From: Hetaerina americana
Taxonomy: Eukaryota; Arthropoda; Insecta; Odonata; Calopterygidae
Assembly: GCA_022747635.1 (NCBI GenBank)
Contig: JAKTNV010000014.1
Span: 8,541,610-8,605,609 of the forward strand
Reading direction: 5' to 3'
Length of the DNA: 64,000 bases
The notes below the pieces were generated by a model. It saw only the letters and a list, made by a program, of their open reading frames with translations, did no database searches and was not told the DNA's origin. Positions 13,287-25,930 of this stretch are shown piece by piece (the first letter of the stretch is position 1; each line of letters opens with the position of its first letter). Position numbers and translations under genes: made by a program.

Positions 13287-13599
13287 AAAAGGCCCATGGA
13301 AGACGAAAAAGAGGAGCGGGATGTTGACATTATTGACACATTAATAGAACCAATCGATTTCCATCCTCTGAGGCAAGGTGACGAATTTTTCGGGTGTCTA
13401 GCCCATAGCAGAGATTCAATAGGTGCAATTATCATATCCACGCAGAGTCACCCACTCATTTGCAAAGGCAATCGAATAAATCCCTACCGCGAGGCAAGCC
13501 ATAGAGAACCCGGTCGAAACGCCAATCCTAACGAGATTCAATCCACCCCATCCCTGCCAAGAGTGTTACGCTCTGTGAAGGAATGCGTGCAGATTTTCT

Positions 13600-14000
13600 A
13601 ATAGACTGCTTCTAGAACCTTTCCTCCAACCTTTTAAGGAGGAGATTGGCTATATCGCGTTCGGAGTGGTTGCCAGGGGAAACAGATTCCTCTACGTGCG
13701 AGGAATGGAGTTGCTTTCAAAGCCAGCCCAAATGGAGGCGGAAAGAAATGGGAGGGGAGGATGAAAGTGGGGGCGAAGAAGAGGAAGGTACGCGCATGTT
13801 TAGAGTGTAGAGGGTGGTTGCACGTGTGAGGGTGATAGAGAGAGAGAGATAATATTTGCATGTATGTGTGTTCTCTGCCGCGCGTGATTATTCTAAATAC
13901 GCCCATGCTCTCCCTCTCCTGGTAACATGACGCCCCATAGCACCCGTGGGTATTCTCCTTTCCGGTTCTCCGCCTGTCCTTTTGTGCCCCGCGATGCATC
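13600..14000. other. GC-elevated purine-rich island
   Basis: The + strand is G/A-rich at about 13640-13860 with a short (GA)n run near 13840, then C/T-rich to about 13985. A minus-strand frame of 121 codons is a by-product of the skew; no domain is seen. Confidence 0.4.
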
Positions 14001-16130
14001 TACGTGACCCATAAGCATTGGGATCACTGAAACTCTGCGCGTGAAATGGGCGTCCTCAAAACAAGATTGAAATAAAATGAATACAGTGACTCCAAGAGTA
14101 AAAAAATACCAAGATGCAAAATAATTGGACTTTTAAACTTTTCTTACCATTTGTAGAGAAAAATATGTAAAAAAGAACATGAATTTATCTCGGCGCATAA
14201 AAAAGCTAAGGATGGCAAGGGTCATTTCCGAACGCGTATGGAATTCATATTTATGGCAGAGGCCAAATCTCCGAAACCGCAAATCTGGTCCGGTCCTGGT
14301 GTATGCTCCAAGACAAGTAAACATTACAACGGAAATAGTACACGTCCTAACTATCCTTATTACTATAAAAAGCCTTTATGAGATAGAAGTACTCACCTTA
14401 GATGAGCTATTCCATCCACAAAAATATCAACACAGAGTTTCTCACTTATATCTTACATAATTTAGCTGCTTGCATATTTCAGCGATTATATTTCAGTATG
14501 GAGGAATTATGAATTCACGAGAAAAAATAATCACTCCACCGTAGATTGATCACGCCAAATAATTATTTTAGTATCAAAAGGAGTTTTTTTCCATAAAATG
14601 GTTTCGATGCTCGTCTAACTGGACTATTTCTGTTAATAAATGTTGATATATCATCATATAATTGATAAAATTGTAATTTTCAAATATATAAATTTTAATA
14701 TGCATCCATTGTTTTAAATTTATAAAGCAACAACCCCAGTTCATGGAACAAGAACGATCTTTCTATCCTATCTTAAGTATATGAATGGCCGTAATTATTC
14801 CTTAAGATATATTTGTTGATGTAATTTCATGTTAAGAATTCATGATAATAAATTGTTCACGCCACCAGTTATCTTCAAATACAATTTTGTAAAACAAGCT
14901 TTCGATAACATTTTAGGTAATTGAAAATGAATTGAAGTAGCTTCCTAAATAGAGACGATAAAATGTTTTCGTGAATTAAAACAATTTTTTCAGGAAACGT
15001 GCAAAAACTGGATCAAAATTAGACTAGAAAAATGCCTGACAAAAATGAAGGAATCCAAGTACTCCAATAAATAAAGCTTAAAATTTTATCACAAAAGGAG
15101 TAAAAAATCATAATATTTTCCATTTTTAATTTTTTTTAAATTTTACGGCCTCGTATGTACAAATCAATAGAATTACAAAGCTCCTCGGATACTTATCATT
15201 TTGGCGCATCGACTTGTGCCAAAACCAAATCATAATAAAAAAGCTATATGAAGACATTCATAACAAATGCAAATTACCCGATTCGCTAATTAGATACCAA
15301 GCTTTACGACTTGAAAAGTTGAATCCCGGTCAAGGCGAGTAATTTTTACGCGCTGGAATATTTGCATTAAAAAGTTAGTTAGAGTTAGTTCATCTCAACA
15401 AGGCGCAATCATACACACAAGCTTTTATCAAGAAACTTATGAACACCTATAATTTAATCCTAGATTACATTATTTAGGTAAATACGATATTTTTCCCCAT
15501 TTCTCTTTGAACCATTGCACTTACGGTACTTTTACAAATGAATTAAAGAGCTCATAAGATATGTTTCACAAGTGTTACATAAAACAGAGAAACAAACGCC
15601 GGAGTCAGTATATTCGTCGAATTAAATGAGAGGAATAGAATTTGAACAACATGTTTTTTCAATTCAAATGCTCTACCCACCGAGTTTTTAAATGAAATCG
15701 AAATATTACGTCGTAAAACGAATAATGGATAAATATTAAATCAATTGTTTTATGTTTATACAGATAATACACATAATATTTATAGAAGTTATGTCCATGA
15801 TTGTATTCATAAAGGTGTCTTGTAACTGGTAGGAGTCACCTCGGAATACAATGAAAAAGCTAACATCCTTTTCCAGAAAAAATAATGGAAAAATCATTTC
15901 CAAAGCGCACACAGTACCTGCTATGTTAAGGATAGAAACGAATGTCAAAATTTGATTATACAAAATATAAGACTCCAAGTAAACTATATAAACCACTATA
16001 GAGTTTTTACAAATTATTGACAGAATTGGAGAAATACTACAAAGTAGGTCAACTATGGGGTGAATTCGACCTAGGATCTTAAGGCAACCTTAATCATCAG
16101 TAATTTTCCTTACTATGTTGTTTTCTTCAT
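14001..16130. other. AT-rich stretch, nothing recognised
   Basis: No coding frame, TE motif or notable inverted repeat was found by eye. Confidence 0.5.
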
Positions 16131-16144
16131 AGTACTTTTATCCT

Positions 16145-16282
16145 TTTTCGGTAGTCATAACTAGTAAAGCCTTCAAATGCAACAATTTCAGAAAGTGAAA
16201 ATCATTCGCCTGGACCGGAATTCGAACCCGGATCCCTCGATCTCCGGCCGAGCACTTTAGCCAGTTAAACTATCGAGGCGTC
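16145..16282 (-). repeat. S2 SINE with tRNA-like head
   Basis: On the minus strand the 5' part (16281 down to about 16205) folds like a tRNA. The acceptor arms pair at 6 of 7 positions, the T-arm pairs five positions around ttcgaat, and the B box ggttcgaattcc matches the Pol III consensus. The anticodon-loop position 33 is C instead of the near-invariant U, so this is probably a SINE head or pseudogene, not a working tRNA. The tail continues gaatgattttcact, also present in the adjacent S2 copy. Confidence 0.65.
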
Positions 16283-16562
16283 CCCTTAGACTCTGAAATT
16301 TTCGGGGCTTTAAAGGAACAAGATGTTGTGACGAAATACCATATATACAGGTACAATCTCACAAGTATTCAAACTCGTGCGCGATGCTCCACAGTCCACG
16401 ACGTTAAAGCTAACTTTAAACACTAAGGTTCTTTTCACCTTTGAAAAATTCCAAAAACTGATGGAAATTCCGCAGCAGTAACTTTTAACGGCGTCATCCG
16501 CCAATATAAATTTCAATGCACCAATTTTAGGGAGTAAAAATCATTCACCTTGACCGGGCTAC
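16283..16562 (-). repeat. S2 SINE body, head truncated
   Basis: Reading the minus strand from 16562, the sequence starts with the last bases of a tRNA-like head, then gaatgatttttact, attggtgcatt and gccgttaaaagttactg. The same motif order occurs in the neighbouring copies at 16595 and 38195. It lies head-to-tail with the S2 copy at 16145-16282. Confidence 0.55.
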
Positions 16563-16594
16563 GAAAATGTATAATGAATGCATATTCGGGATTG

Positions 16595-16660
16595 AAATGT
16601 ATATTGGCACATGATTCCGTTAAAAGTTACTGCAGCGGCATCTCCCGCAGTTTCTTAGAA
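16595..16660 (+). repeat. S2 SINE body fragment, inverted relative to neighbour
   Basis: The motif order attgaaat, tatattggc, ccgttaaaagttactgc repeats, in opposite orientation, the block at 16445-16507. The two can pair as arms of about 60 nt with roughly 90 nt between them. Confidence 0.6.
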
Positions 16661-19600
16661 TGACTAGAGCCTTCTTTGAGATCAAATGACCTTGCATCAA
16701 CAGATAAACTCTTCCTTCTTCACAAACCCTCAACGCGCTCCTTGACGTGCTTAGCTACATATGACGTTACCAGTGGATTCTCATTTCCACAGGATGAGTT
16801 AAAGAGGTGCATCCAAAAAAACCCTCGTATCAACCTCAAACTGATGCATAATCCTGCGGGGTAGAGAATGTTGTTTTCCTTAAAAAATTATCTCTTATTT
16901 GCATTTTTCTTTGTAAGCAACAGCTTAATTACACTTCACACAAGGATAGGCCTTGAATGGATTTACACTGGGATGTCTGATAGAATAGGGGTTTCCAACA
17001 AGCCCTTAAAAGTTTCCGCTAGAAAGAATCGGGAATTATAAAGGAGAAAAGAAATGGTTTATGAAAAAAGACCAAAAATAATACAAGGCAAAGGATGCCT
17101 TCAAACACAGTATTCCACGAATATTCTTGTCATCTTCAGAATAGGCTACATTCCAAGAATGGGCAAATATTTTTACGGCCTCGGGGAAGAGAAGTGAAAA
17201 GAGAACGAGTAACTCTTCATGAAATGCTGTCTTTTTTGTGGCGGCGAATTTCAGACGTAACTAAAGAAGGAACATATTTACCAACAGCGTCTCGCTAAAT
17301 AGCTGGGATCTCAAGGGCTAAGAGAAGTCTCCTTCTTCCTCTTACTTTCAAATGTGCCACAACAAATAAAATATTTAATTAATTTAAAAATAAATATTCG
17401 ATATTTAAAGTCAACAGAGCAAAGGCCATTTGTAATACAATAGTTCATCATACAGCTGAAACCATATATTGAAACCTCGAGTTCATATAAGCTAGATAAA
17501 CTGATTTACAAGGTAATACTGTATGCAAATGCATCCTGCTGTATTATTTTACGTGCTTTTTAATTATGAGTAGATTTAGTCCACATAGTGTCCATATGGG
17601 TTATCCTATAGGAGGCATTTAGTAACCACAACGTTAATACCTGCATTCAATAAACAGACATTATTTTTACTATTACTTTACTATACATTATTTTACTATT
17701 AGCATTCATTCAACTAATTCCGCAATGATAATCTTTGAATACGATAGTTAATAATTAGTTCTTCGACAATATTCCCAGCATGTAACACCGAATGATTTAT
17801 CTTTAGCTAGTGGCAGTTGATAGGTAGCGACTTTACAGAAACAGCAATTTCTGACACCTTCTCATTATTCACTTGACGTCAATATTATTTCACGCATACT
17901 AAATAATAATTTAATTTAAAACTAAAATATATTGTACAAGCATTATTTGCTGTGTAATTTATTTGAACATTTCTGTTGAGCCATTATTAACTCATGTTAC
18001 CTGAAGCAGCTTAGTTATTTGAAGATTTGTATGACTACCGATTTCACGCAAAACGTTCGGATGACGAATTTGCCGAGCCACTTAGACCCAAAAAACATTG
18101 CTTTTCGAAATTTCACTTCGAAAAGTTTAGACTCGCAATAATAAAATATGCTAAGATCGAGATTCCGAGAAAATATTTTAAGAAATGTCGACACACCGCT
18201 AGCAAGGCATCTTTACTGACTCGAGCTATTAAGAAATTATTCAATTTTCTGCAGTTCTTGCCCATTTGAAAACTATTCCAAGCAATTAAATATTTTGAAA
18301 TTAGTTTCTTGCAGGAAGATATTCGCAAACCCTCAAAAAGGCAAAAATAATTCATATTCTCTAAGATGTTTCTTGGTCTAACGGAATGTCCATTGTGTTT
18401 TTTATGTCAAATGATAATTTTCTAAGGAATTTTTTCCATACAAACATAAATCCCTTTAAATTACATGGAAAGAAAAACATCTTGATATAAATTAGATTTT
18501 ACGCGGGTTATTCCATTCCTGTTCATGCGTAGCAATGTTAGCAATAATTAGACAGGCTCGAAATTTTTCTTAAACGGCAATTTCATTTGGAATTCACAAA
18601 CAACAAAAGGACTATATGTTACGCATTTGATCTATCCAAAGCTTGGTCAAGATCGTTTAAATTAAAGGCATACATTATGTGAAGTACATAAATACTTCAA
18701 AGTCGTTAAAAAAGGATTCGCGAGAAAACAATGTAAGCCATGAATTGTTTTCGAGACACTCAAGTAACTAATTTAAAACATTCCTTTGCTTTGCACTGTG
18801 AGCATATACGATTCTACCATATGAAATCGATTCTCTGATAACTGTATATTTTATTGCGGTTTCAATATATTATGCATACCTTCTAATGTGGCAGTGACCC
18901 ATGACATTATGGATCCTAGAAACAAAGTGAATTTTATATTAGGTAAGACGAGAACCCCGTAACTACATGATTTATCATCATCTCAATATATGTTGACCAT
19001 CCAGTGTCAGATGTGAAGCATTTCTATATGGCTAATGTTCAGATCGATGGATCTCCGACCAAGACTTTAGTTATGATCAAAACTTTAGCAAAGCGGATGC
19101 GCCTACCTAGTTGTCAGAGGCGCACACGGAGGCTCGTAGCCAAGAGCGAGAGATCACCATTCATCAAAGCCTATTTAGCTCCGTCAGCAAAATCATGATC
19201 CCCTATACTTTAAAATTATACTTATTTCATTTCACACAAGAAAACGTAACTTTAAATCACATTTTTTGTCAAAAAAGACTGTCCATGCATTAGTGAACGT
19301 GATTACAAAATCGGTGGGCGTTCTAATAACGCTGAAGTAGGCAGATTGTAAAACAGTTGTTTTTCAATGGTATAGGCACAAAATAGAGTTTTCACTTTGG
19401 TAAAATACTTTGTAAAAGAAATTAAAAAATGTTTTGACGATCCTGGGAAGACAATAAAAAAGTCGATATAAAAATTTTTTCTCCACAGTAAGTATGAAAA
19501 CTGGGGGAGCGATTGTACAGGTATACTATTCATAAACGACGGAATCAGATTTAATTGCGGTTGACATAAAGATAATAAAATTTTGTGAATACTTTATTCG

Positions 19601-19680
19601 TTTAGTAGGAAGATGGGTTCATATATAACCCTAAGTATACAAGAATTAAATCTGCGTCTGGAGAAAATTTAAAACATGGC
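16661..19680. other. AT-rich stretch, nothing recognised
   Basis: No gene or repeat was recognised. A CRE-like octamer tgacgtca occurs at 17874-17881 without other promoter signals. Confidence 0.5.
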
Positions 19681-19699
19681 CACAGCTAGGTCCAGTTGA

Positions 19700-20160
19700 A
19701 ACGGGTTTTGATGCACCACTCCCCACCCACCCACCCCCCCCTCCCACACCAACCAAGGGTTTTCTCCATTTTTATTCCTCCTACACCGGTTTCTCTCACT
19801 TTTTAAATGCCGTACTTATCATGTCAATCACCCGAAAACTCCCCCTTCTGACTTAGGTTCTCCGATTCAGTCTCTTTTCAGGGCCTACAACGATTTCAAC
19901 CCTCCATCAATGAGACGGACGCTCTCCTTGTGTTTATTCATCCCCCCTCGACTCCTTATCCCTCATCCATTATTTCTCTTTGCGCCAATTTGGTACACTT
20001 CTCTCACTCCGTTTCTAAAATTTTACCCCATATTCTCCTTATCTCGCTCTCTCTCGCTCATTGTCAGTGAAGACCTGTTCGGTTTTATCCCCTCCAATTA
20101 TCCACTGAATCTTTTAAGGCGCGCTTTGGCGTTAACCATTTAACTGCAGTTACTGAGCCA
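19700..20160. other. Pyrimidine-rich island
   Basis: The + strand is C/T-rich with a C-run near 19725-19745. Frames here are low-complexity and not credible as genes. Confidence 0.4.
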
Positions 20161-20536
20161 GAGAAATTTTCAACCCGCGTTGAAGGCATGTATTTTGCAC
20201 CTTTGGTTAAAATCAAAAAGAATTTGACTATGTATACGGAAAATAATTGAGACACGGAAAATATGGGAGATAATGTAAGAGATATTCAGTTTCACCTTAA
20301 AATAGAAGGGATTGGGTACATTATTTTACCAAAACTCATCCAGTGCACTGTCAATCTAAAATTCTGAAGAATACCTCCCCAGCGTTTGTATGTTCATCGT
20401 AGAAAACTATTCTCATTTTACTTTAAGAAGGCATTCCGGGTGGTAATGATATAAATTTAAAGTATATCTTGAAATACCCCAGATAAGTCATCCTCATATA
20501 ATCAACAGATTCGGGTGAAATAAGTGGAAGTTTGTC

Positions 20537-20723
20537 ATTATGAGAAAAACAAATTTACACTTTTCCACAGATTTATTTGTGATGTACAAGGCGTTTCAGT
20601 TCATCAAACCATCTTCAAGTACAAGACCTAAGACAAGTCTTGCACCTGAAGATGGTTCGATGAACTGAAATTGTGCATTACAAATAAATCTGTGGTAAAG
20701 TGCAAATTTGCTTTTCTCATAAT
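20537..20723. repeat. Foldback element with ~90-bp arms
   Basis: The left arm (attatgagaaaa... at 20537) and right arm (...ttttctcataat ending 20723) are near-complementary along roughly 90 bp with only a few unpaired bases at the centre (about 20628-20635). Landmarks shared by both arms are cacagatttatttgt and accatcttca. A 13-bp direct repeat, ataagtcatcctc, lies at 20483-20495 and 20722-20734 and may be a target duplication. A transcript would form a long hairpin. It could be a snapback MITE, a back-to-back repeat insertion or a source of small RNAs. Confidence 0.8.
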
Positions 20724-20734
20724 AAGTCATCCTC

Positions 20735-22735
20735 TTACAATGTACACGTAGGTACACAGTTCCTAATGCCGATTTAGTTACCAGCAGTGAAGAGCGGATT
20801 GTCCCAGATCGTTGATTTTTTTCTTTTGCTAAATGATAAGCGGCTTCGCAATCAATTTTTACCATCACTATATTCATTACTAATACAATGAATACTCTAG
20901 TTGATGATCAAGACTTAGAAATGAAATATTATTACAATTGTACATATTTATTTCACAGCTTGATTATATGACATTGATTTAGATGAGAACCTAAAAATTA
21001 ATAGTATGTTTCAATCAATTACTCTTGCTGGATTTATGTTCACTCATTTTTTTATAACGGTTTCGTTATGGTAAATATATATATACTAGCACCCACTTCA
21101 AATTATTTCCAAAGATTTGAATGTGAATAAAAAAATAACTTATTTACAATTAGTAAAGATTTAGCCCCTGAGAACTTCAGTTAGGGATCTAAGCAAAACA
21201 TTACTTGATTGTAAGGCACTTAAAATTTAATCTATCCGAGATTTTACGAATAGCTACCAAAATTCCTTTCATACGGACAAACATTGCGTTGAAGCTATAA
21301 CTAACCTAATTTGCATGTTTATTTCCCGTTTGAGTAAAATCAAAATAATTAATCTATGCATAAAAATTGATACATTTCAATAAAGAAATACTTCTCAAAT
21401 GCGCATCGTATATTGAAAATATCTGTGTCACAAAAAAATGGGATTTTAAAATTTCCTTCAACAAAGCTAGCCTCGACCACAAACTAGTCAAGGCCTCGGA
21501 TATTTAGTCCTGTTAAAAAGTACTCCGTTCCTTCCCCAAGACTTAACATCCTCCATTTCCCACAATCCTTCATATTTGCCGCTTCTTAAGAAGTAATGAA
21601 AAATAAGAAACAAAAAATGACACTTTTTCAATTAAAAATGCCACTCACCCGGACTTTTTATACCTTCGTTCTTTATAGGCATTACTATGTATAGCCAGGC
21701 AGAAGATGAATTATAATTTTGGACATATTCTCTCCTTCCCGTCTTCTGATAATAAAATAAACAGTTAATCTATTACTAATGACCAGATGTTAATTACTGG
21801 AGTCTTAAAAAGAATCTAGTTTTATTTCGGGGTGGAACATGAAAGCGACATATTCAAGACGCCGAATACCCATTTTATTGTCACTCGTGTGTTCAAGAGA
21901 GGATGCAAATGGATAGAGGGGGGAAAAGAGGCCGAAGGAAACATAACTTCACTAAGGGCGCAACTGCGGGTACGCGAGCTGTCCTCGTTCGATTAAATAT
22001 TCTCTCCTTTGCTCTCTCAGTAAGAGCGAGCTTCTGAGAAGGAACGAGGACGTGCACGGCAAATTATTTCACAGAGCACACTTATGTCCTCTGGGCCGGG
22101 AATTAATGCCTTTTAAAACCGTAAATGCTGAGATTTTTGGAATTAACCTGTCGCAAAGGGAATCGATCTTGGGTAATTCAAACCATATTTTCCGAGTTTT
22201 CCTCACAGAGATTTCTTCCTTGGGTTGGCATCATTCTAAAATAAAAAATGATTAAGACACCCTCAAGCGAAATTGTAAGCGCCAGGGAAAATCATGTCCA
22301 TGAATTACCTTAAGGTGACCTTACATTAGGTCTGAAGACCAAATAATCCTAGTGGTCCTTTAAGAGTTGCATCACTGTTTTTGATTATTTGAATCCACAT
22401 TTTGGTAAGAAGGTTTACAGCGTAAATGAGTGAAAAAAGGAGGAGGCATTGAAGTTAGCGGCAAAGACGAGAGCGGAATGCAACCTTTAAGAAAGAAAAC
22501 GCTCGAAATTGGAATTACAGGATCAAGATTATAATGGCACAGAGCAAAAGTGGGAAATTTAGAATGAAACTTATCATTATGAAATTAATCATAGGATTTC
22601 TATGCAATAACACCCCATTATATTTAAACGTGAGGCACATATGTAAATTACATTGCAAGCCTTTATGTCCTACGATCTATAAGGTTTTTATCAACAACAG
22701 TAATTTTACATATTCAACAACTGCAGCATCCATGG
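20735..22735. other. AT-rich stretch, nothing recognised
   Basis: No coding or repeat feature could be supported. A less AT-rich patch at about 21880-22060 has no motif. Confidence 0.5.
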
Positions 22736-23673
22736 CTGCGTTCCAAAAGTAATGCAATTATTACGTAATTTATTAAACAAATTCGGGCAAACACTTGAGC
22801 TTCTTCCTTGGGGACTCCTTTCTGACACATTTTTCCTGCGATTCTGCCACTACCGGTACGCGCCCTGGATGGCGTCTTCGAGGACCTCTCCCAAGGTCTT
22901 CGTCACGGTTGACCGAATCTCGTCTATGGACGATAAACGGGTTACTTCTTGGGCTACCTTAATCCGAGGGAACAAAATGAAGTCTGCTGGGGCGACTTCA
23001 GGACTATAGAGGGGGTGAGGCATCGCTGGCACCTGGTGTTTGGCGAGGAACTCGCGGACTCGTAGCGCGCTGTGGCAAGGCAGGTTGTCGTGATGGAGTT
23101 GCCAGGCAGCGAAGATGTCTTTTTTCGTCTTGATGACCCTTTTCCGGAGTCTTTTCAGCACATCCATGTAGTAGGCAGCGTTAACGGTCTGTCCTTGAGG
23201 AACAAACTCCTTACGGACCACTCATTATCACATTCATTTTCAATACGTTGTAAAATTTCACTTGAAATTTCAGCTCAGTTGGTCTTTTGGCCATCTGATA
23301 AAACCTTGGGAACGAGCTTGGCGCACAATTTCCTCATCGCTGAATTTTCAATAACAATGTAAACCACAACAGTAGAGGACAAGTTCAATTCATTGGAAAA
23401 CATCTTGATACTCAATCGACGGTCAAATTCCAACACTCGTCGAACAACTGCCACATTTGTTGTCGGTTTTACTGGTTGACGCCCGCAGAGAGCGTTGTTC
23501 TTCGTTTACCTCTTCCTGGCCCTCCTTAAAGACCTTTAACCACCTCGAAACTTAGTCAGACTGGTTTCGCGGCAAAGCAACCCCCCCCCCCCACATACTC
23601 CAAGAGATTCGATCCCAGTCCAACAAATAGGACCGTGGTGGGAAATTTAATTAAATTACTTTGTGAACGCACC
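22736..23673 (-). mobile_element. Mariner deletion derivative (mariner B)
   Basis: About 940 bp, shorter than the usual 1.3 kb. The ends are degenerate TIRs: ctgcgttccaaaagtaat at the low-coordinate side and the complement of attactttgtgaacgc at 23656-23671. No clean TA duplication is visible. The interior is a transposase with a central deletion and frameshifts. A C-run at 23581-23592 interrupts the 5' part. Non-autonomous. Confidence 0.8.
22770..23570 (-). pseudogene. Broken mariner transposase (mariner B)
   Basis: Reading from the high-coordinate side, the N-terminal DNA-binding region is frameshifted, but DRRLSIKMFSNELNLSS (second helix-turn-helix) and CAKLVPKVLS are clear. At about 23221 the sequence jumps to VRKEFVPQGQTVNAAYY, skipping the block that should hold the first catalytic Asp. 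The second Asp (LHHDNLPCHS) and third Asp (PEVAPADFILF) are present with the family spacing of 34 residues, in the frame 22850-23221. The C-terminus decays past 22850. CAKLVPKVLS is shared with the copy at 46838, so the two are probably related lineages. The missing catalytic residue makes it inactive. Confidence 0.88.
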
Positions 23674-23758
23674 GTGTTTGCTTCATCATTTGACGGATGC
23701 ATCTATTAGAAATCAATATTACTAAACTGAAGTTGTAATAGGAGAAATATAAAAAAAA

Positions 23759-24027
23759 ACACAGTAATCAATCCGAAGGTTGGTTTGGTAGGTGATGGTA
23801 GAGTTCACCCAGTACTCCGCCCGACGGTGTGTGAAATTCACACATCAGGGTAGGGGGGCCAGTTCCTTTCCATGTGACGGTTATGGTTTCTCAGGAAGAC
23901 CTGGTACCCGAAAAATTACTTTAGCTTGCGTGGAGCTGCAGGTTCAGAGTGCCTTGCCCGGGAATCGAACCCGGGACCCTCCAGTCGCCAGTCCAACGCT
24001 CTACCCACTGGACTACCGCAACCCAGG
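23759..24027 (-). repeat. S1 SINE, best-preserved copy
   Basis: About 270 bp. On the minus strand the head reads gcggtagtccagtgggtag (A-box region), then gggttcgattcccggg (B box), so Pol III would start at about 24027. The body contains the self-complementary gtgtgtgaaattcacaca and ends ccttcggattgattactgtg before a T-rich tail. Four further copies (33071, 35999, 36991, 56031) share this order. No LINE with a matching tail is visible in the window, so the mobilising partner is unknown. Confidence 0.85.
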
Positions 24028-24029
24028 AG

Positions 24030-24625
24030 ATTGGTAAATTGAAAACTGATGTACAGTTTGATTTAAAACCTTTCTCCTTGATAGCCTCTCATGAAGCTTT
24101 TGGTAATGTCCCAAAGGTGATTCTTCCACCAATAATTCTATTTTTTTTTACTTTATCATAATGAATTTTGAAGAGCTAAAAAGGTATTCACACATTTTTA
24201 GCTTTGTTCAAATCTCTATCAGCACTTTTCAAAGTTTAAAAATCTATCTGCATCAAAATTTTAAAGAAGACTTCAGGCGTTACCACCGCCTGGATTAAGA
24301 GCTTTAAGAAAATGGAGAGTTTAAAAGGATAAAGTTTTCAATCAATAACATCATAACAATCTAAGTCATTTAAAAAAAGGATTCCAATATCCTCAGATGA
24401 GAATATCAAAACACAATTGTGCCCATGATGAAAGATGCTATAATGAGGCTTGTAATACTACTCCATCTCAAACATGTATCGTAACTTGTCCATCCCGATT
24501 GATTCATTAATTTAAAATTTTCAGAATTATAAAGAAGTGTACACACAATCCTCGACTCGAAAGTCGGGTCGATTAATTTAGTATTAACCTAAGCCCTTCT
24601 ACGCATTAAACTCAAATATTCAGAG
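24030..24625. other. AT-rich stretch, nothing recognised
   Basis: No gene, TE motif or hairpin was seen. Confidence 0.5.
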
Positions 24626-24629
24626 ACCA

Positions 24630-24795
24630 ATTTCTTTCCCTGGTGCGCCCACGGATTGCCGAAAATTTATGGTTCCCAGGAAACCGCACATCTAGGGTTT
24701 AGCTGTGAGTGTTCAGAGGCATCGCCCGTATTGGAGCCCGGGACCCCGGGGTCAGTTCTGAAAGCTGTATCCCCTGGGCTACCACACCGCCTTCA
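24630..24795 (-). repeat. Diverged tRNA-derived SINE head
   Basis: The minus strand from about 24792 reads ggcggtgtggtagcccaggg, a head like those of tRNA-derived SINEs, followed by a degraded B box. Downstream fragments resemble parts of S1 but in a different order, so it may be a related but distinct SINE or a rearranged copy. Confidence 0.45.
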
Positions 24796-25930
24796 TAAAT
24801 TACATTTTTTATTATTTTGCAACGCCCTATATCCTTTACCTTCTCCGTCCTCCCTCAAAAATTTCCTTCAGCCTTTTAGAGAGGCGCATCCTTCCCCTTG
24901 CCTTAATCGCTCTCTCGCACGATCTCGTACTCTGGCGCACACACGCCCATTCTTTCACCGCCTTCCTCCCCATCTATTTTTCAAAACTCCTTCATCAAAC
25001 TCCATCTCCTTCCCGCTTTTTCCCTCTTTCTTTGCCTCTCTGTCCCATTCTCTACCCTTCTCTCCGGGTGACAGCAGTAACAGGAGCATTTCTCCAATCC
25101 TACCCCAGCCCTCGACACTCACTTGTACACTCTACCTATCGGATATCTTTCTTTCCCTCTCTCTATCTCTTTCATGGAGAGAAAAGAAAATTTCGAAACA
25201 GAAGAGTATTTCCCCCTCATGAGTGAAGTGGGAGAGGAAAGAGGGGCGGATGGGAGGGTACTGTTTGGGTGAAGAGGGGAAGAGAGGAGGGGAATTGAGG
25301 AGAGGATATCCAAGATAACGGGTGGGAGAGAGGCGGTCGATTCGAGCAACCATTAGTGACCGATGCGTATGGGAGGAGGCATGGAAACTCTCTTCTCCGT
25401 GGCTCTTATACCCTTCCTCGCCCCTCCCTTCCCCTTTACCCCTTCCCGCTTCTCAACACTCTCGGCGCCTCTCTTCCTGGTGCCGTTGCCCAAACACCCG
25501 CCCTTCCGCGAGAGAGAGCCTGCCTGCCTCCTCTAGCGTCCTTCCTACTCAACTCCTTTTTTGCAATATGCACTCGTCGAGCCTATGCTCTTACTCTTTT
25601 TGTTGCATTCCGAGTTTAAACTTACCAACCCAGGCCACCATCTTTTTTCCTTCAGAATAAAACGGCACCTTTTTTTTCCGTCCATCGCTCACTCAAAAAT
25701 TGCAAACTTTGCGTTGTTAAAACTTTTCACTCGAGGACAAAAATATTTCACCCGCCCGAGGGGACGTCCTGTGATATCCAGCACAATTTTCTGTTGGTTT
25801 TCCGTGCACCCTCCCAATTCCCCCAGGTCATCATTTCGCATGATTTTTGAGTTTTTGGCCGCGTCCGGTTGAATGCTTGTTCCTTTTTGAATAGTTCTTG
25901 CATAATCAACGGAATTTTTCAGCCCTCGTC
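24796..25930. other. CT-rich / GA-rich / CT-rich island
   Basis: The + strand is C/T-rich at about 24800-25180, G/A-rich at about 25185-25345 and C/T-rich again at about 25385-25560. Adjacent Y-rich and R-rich blocks are partly complementary. Frames of up to 188 codons are low-complexity by-products. It may be a regulatory island; nothing shows this directly. Confidence 0.45.

Larger units (their letters stand above)
11561..13600. other. AT-rich stretch with small palindromes
   Basis: No gene recognised. The stretch holds the palindrome pair at 12052-12121 and the short hairpin at 13251-13286, listed separately. Confidence 0.5.

Noticed and set aside
16205..16281. Functional tRNA gene
   Set aside because: Acceptor mismatch, C at anticodon-loop position 33, and a SINE-type tail shared with neighbouring copies argue for a SINE head.
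17874..17881. Isolated CRE octamer tgacgtca as a promoter
   Set aside because: A single 8-mer without TATA, initiator or a downstream gene is expected by chance in a window of this size.
23949..24027. Functional tRNA gene on the minus strand
   Set aside because: Good A and B boxes, but the sequence continues into the S1 SINE body found in four other places.
24656..25222. 188-codon + strand frame in the CT-rich island
   Set aside because: Ser/Pro/Leu-rich low complexity produced by the C/T bias; its start overlaps a SINE-like head and no domain is visible.
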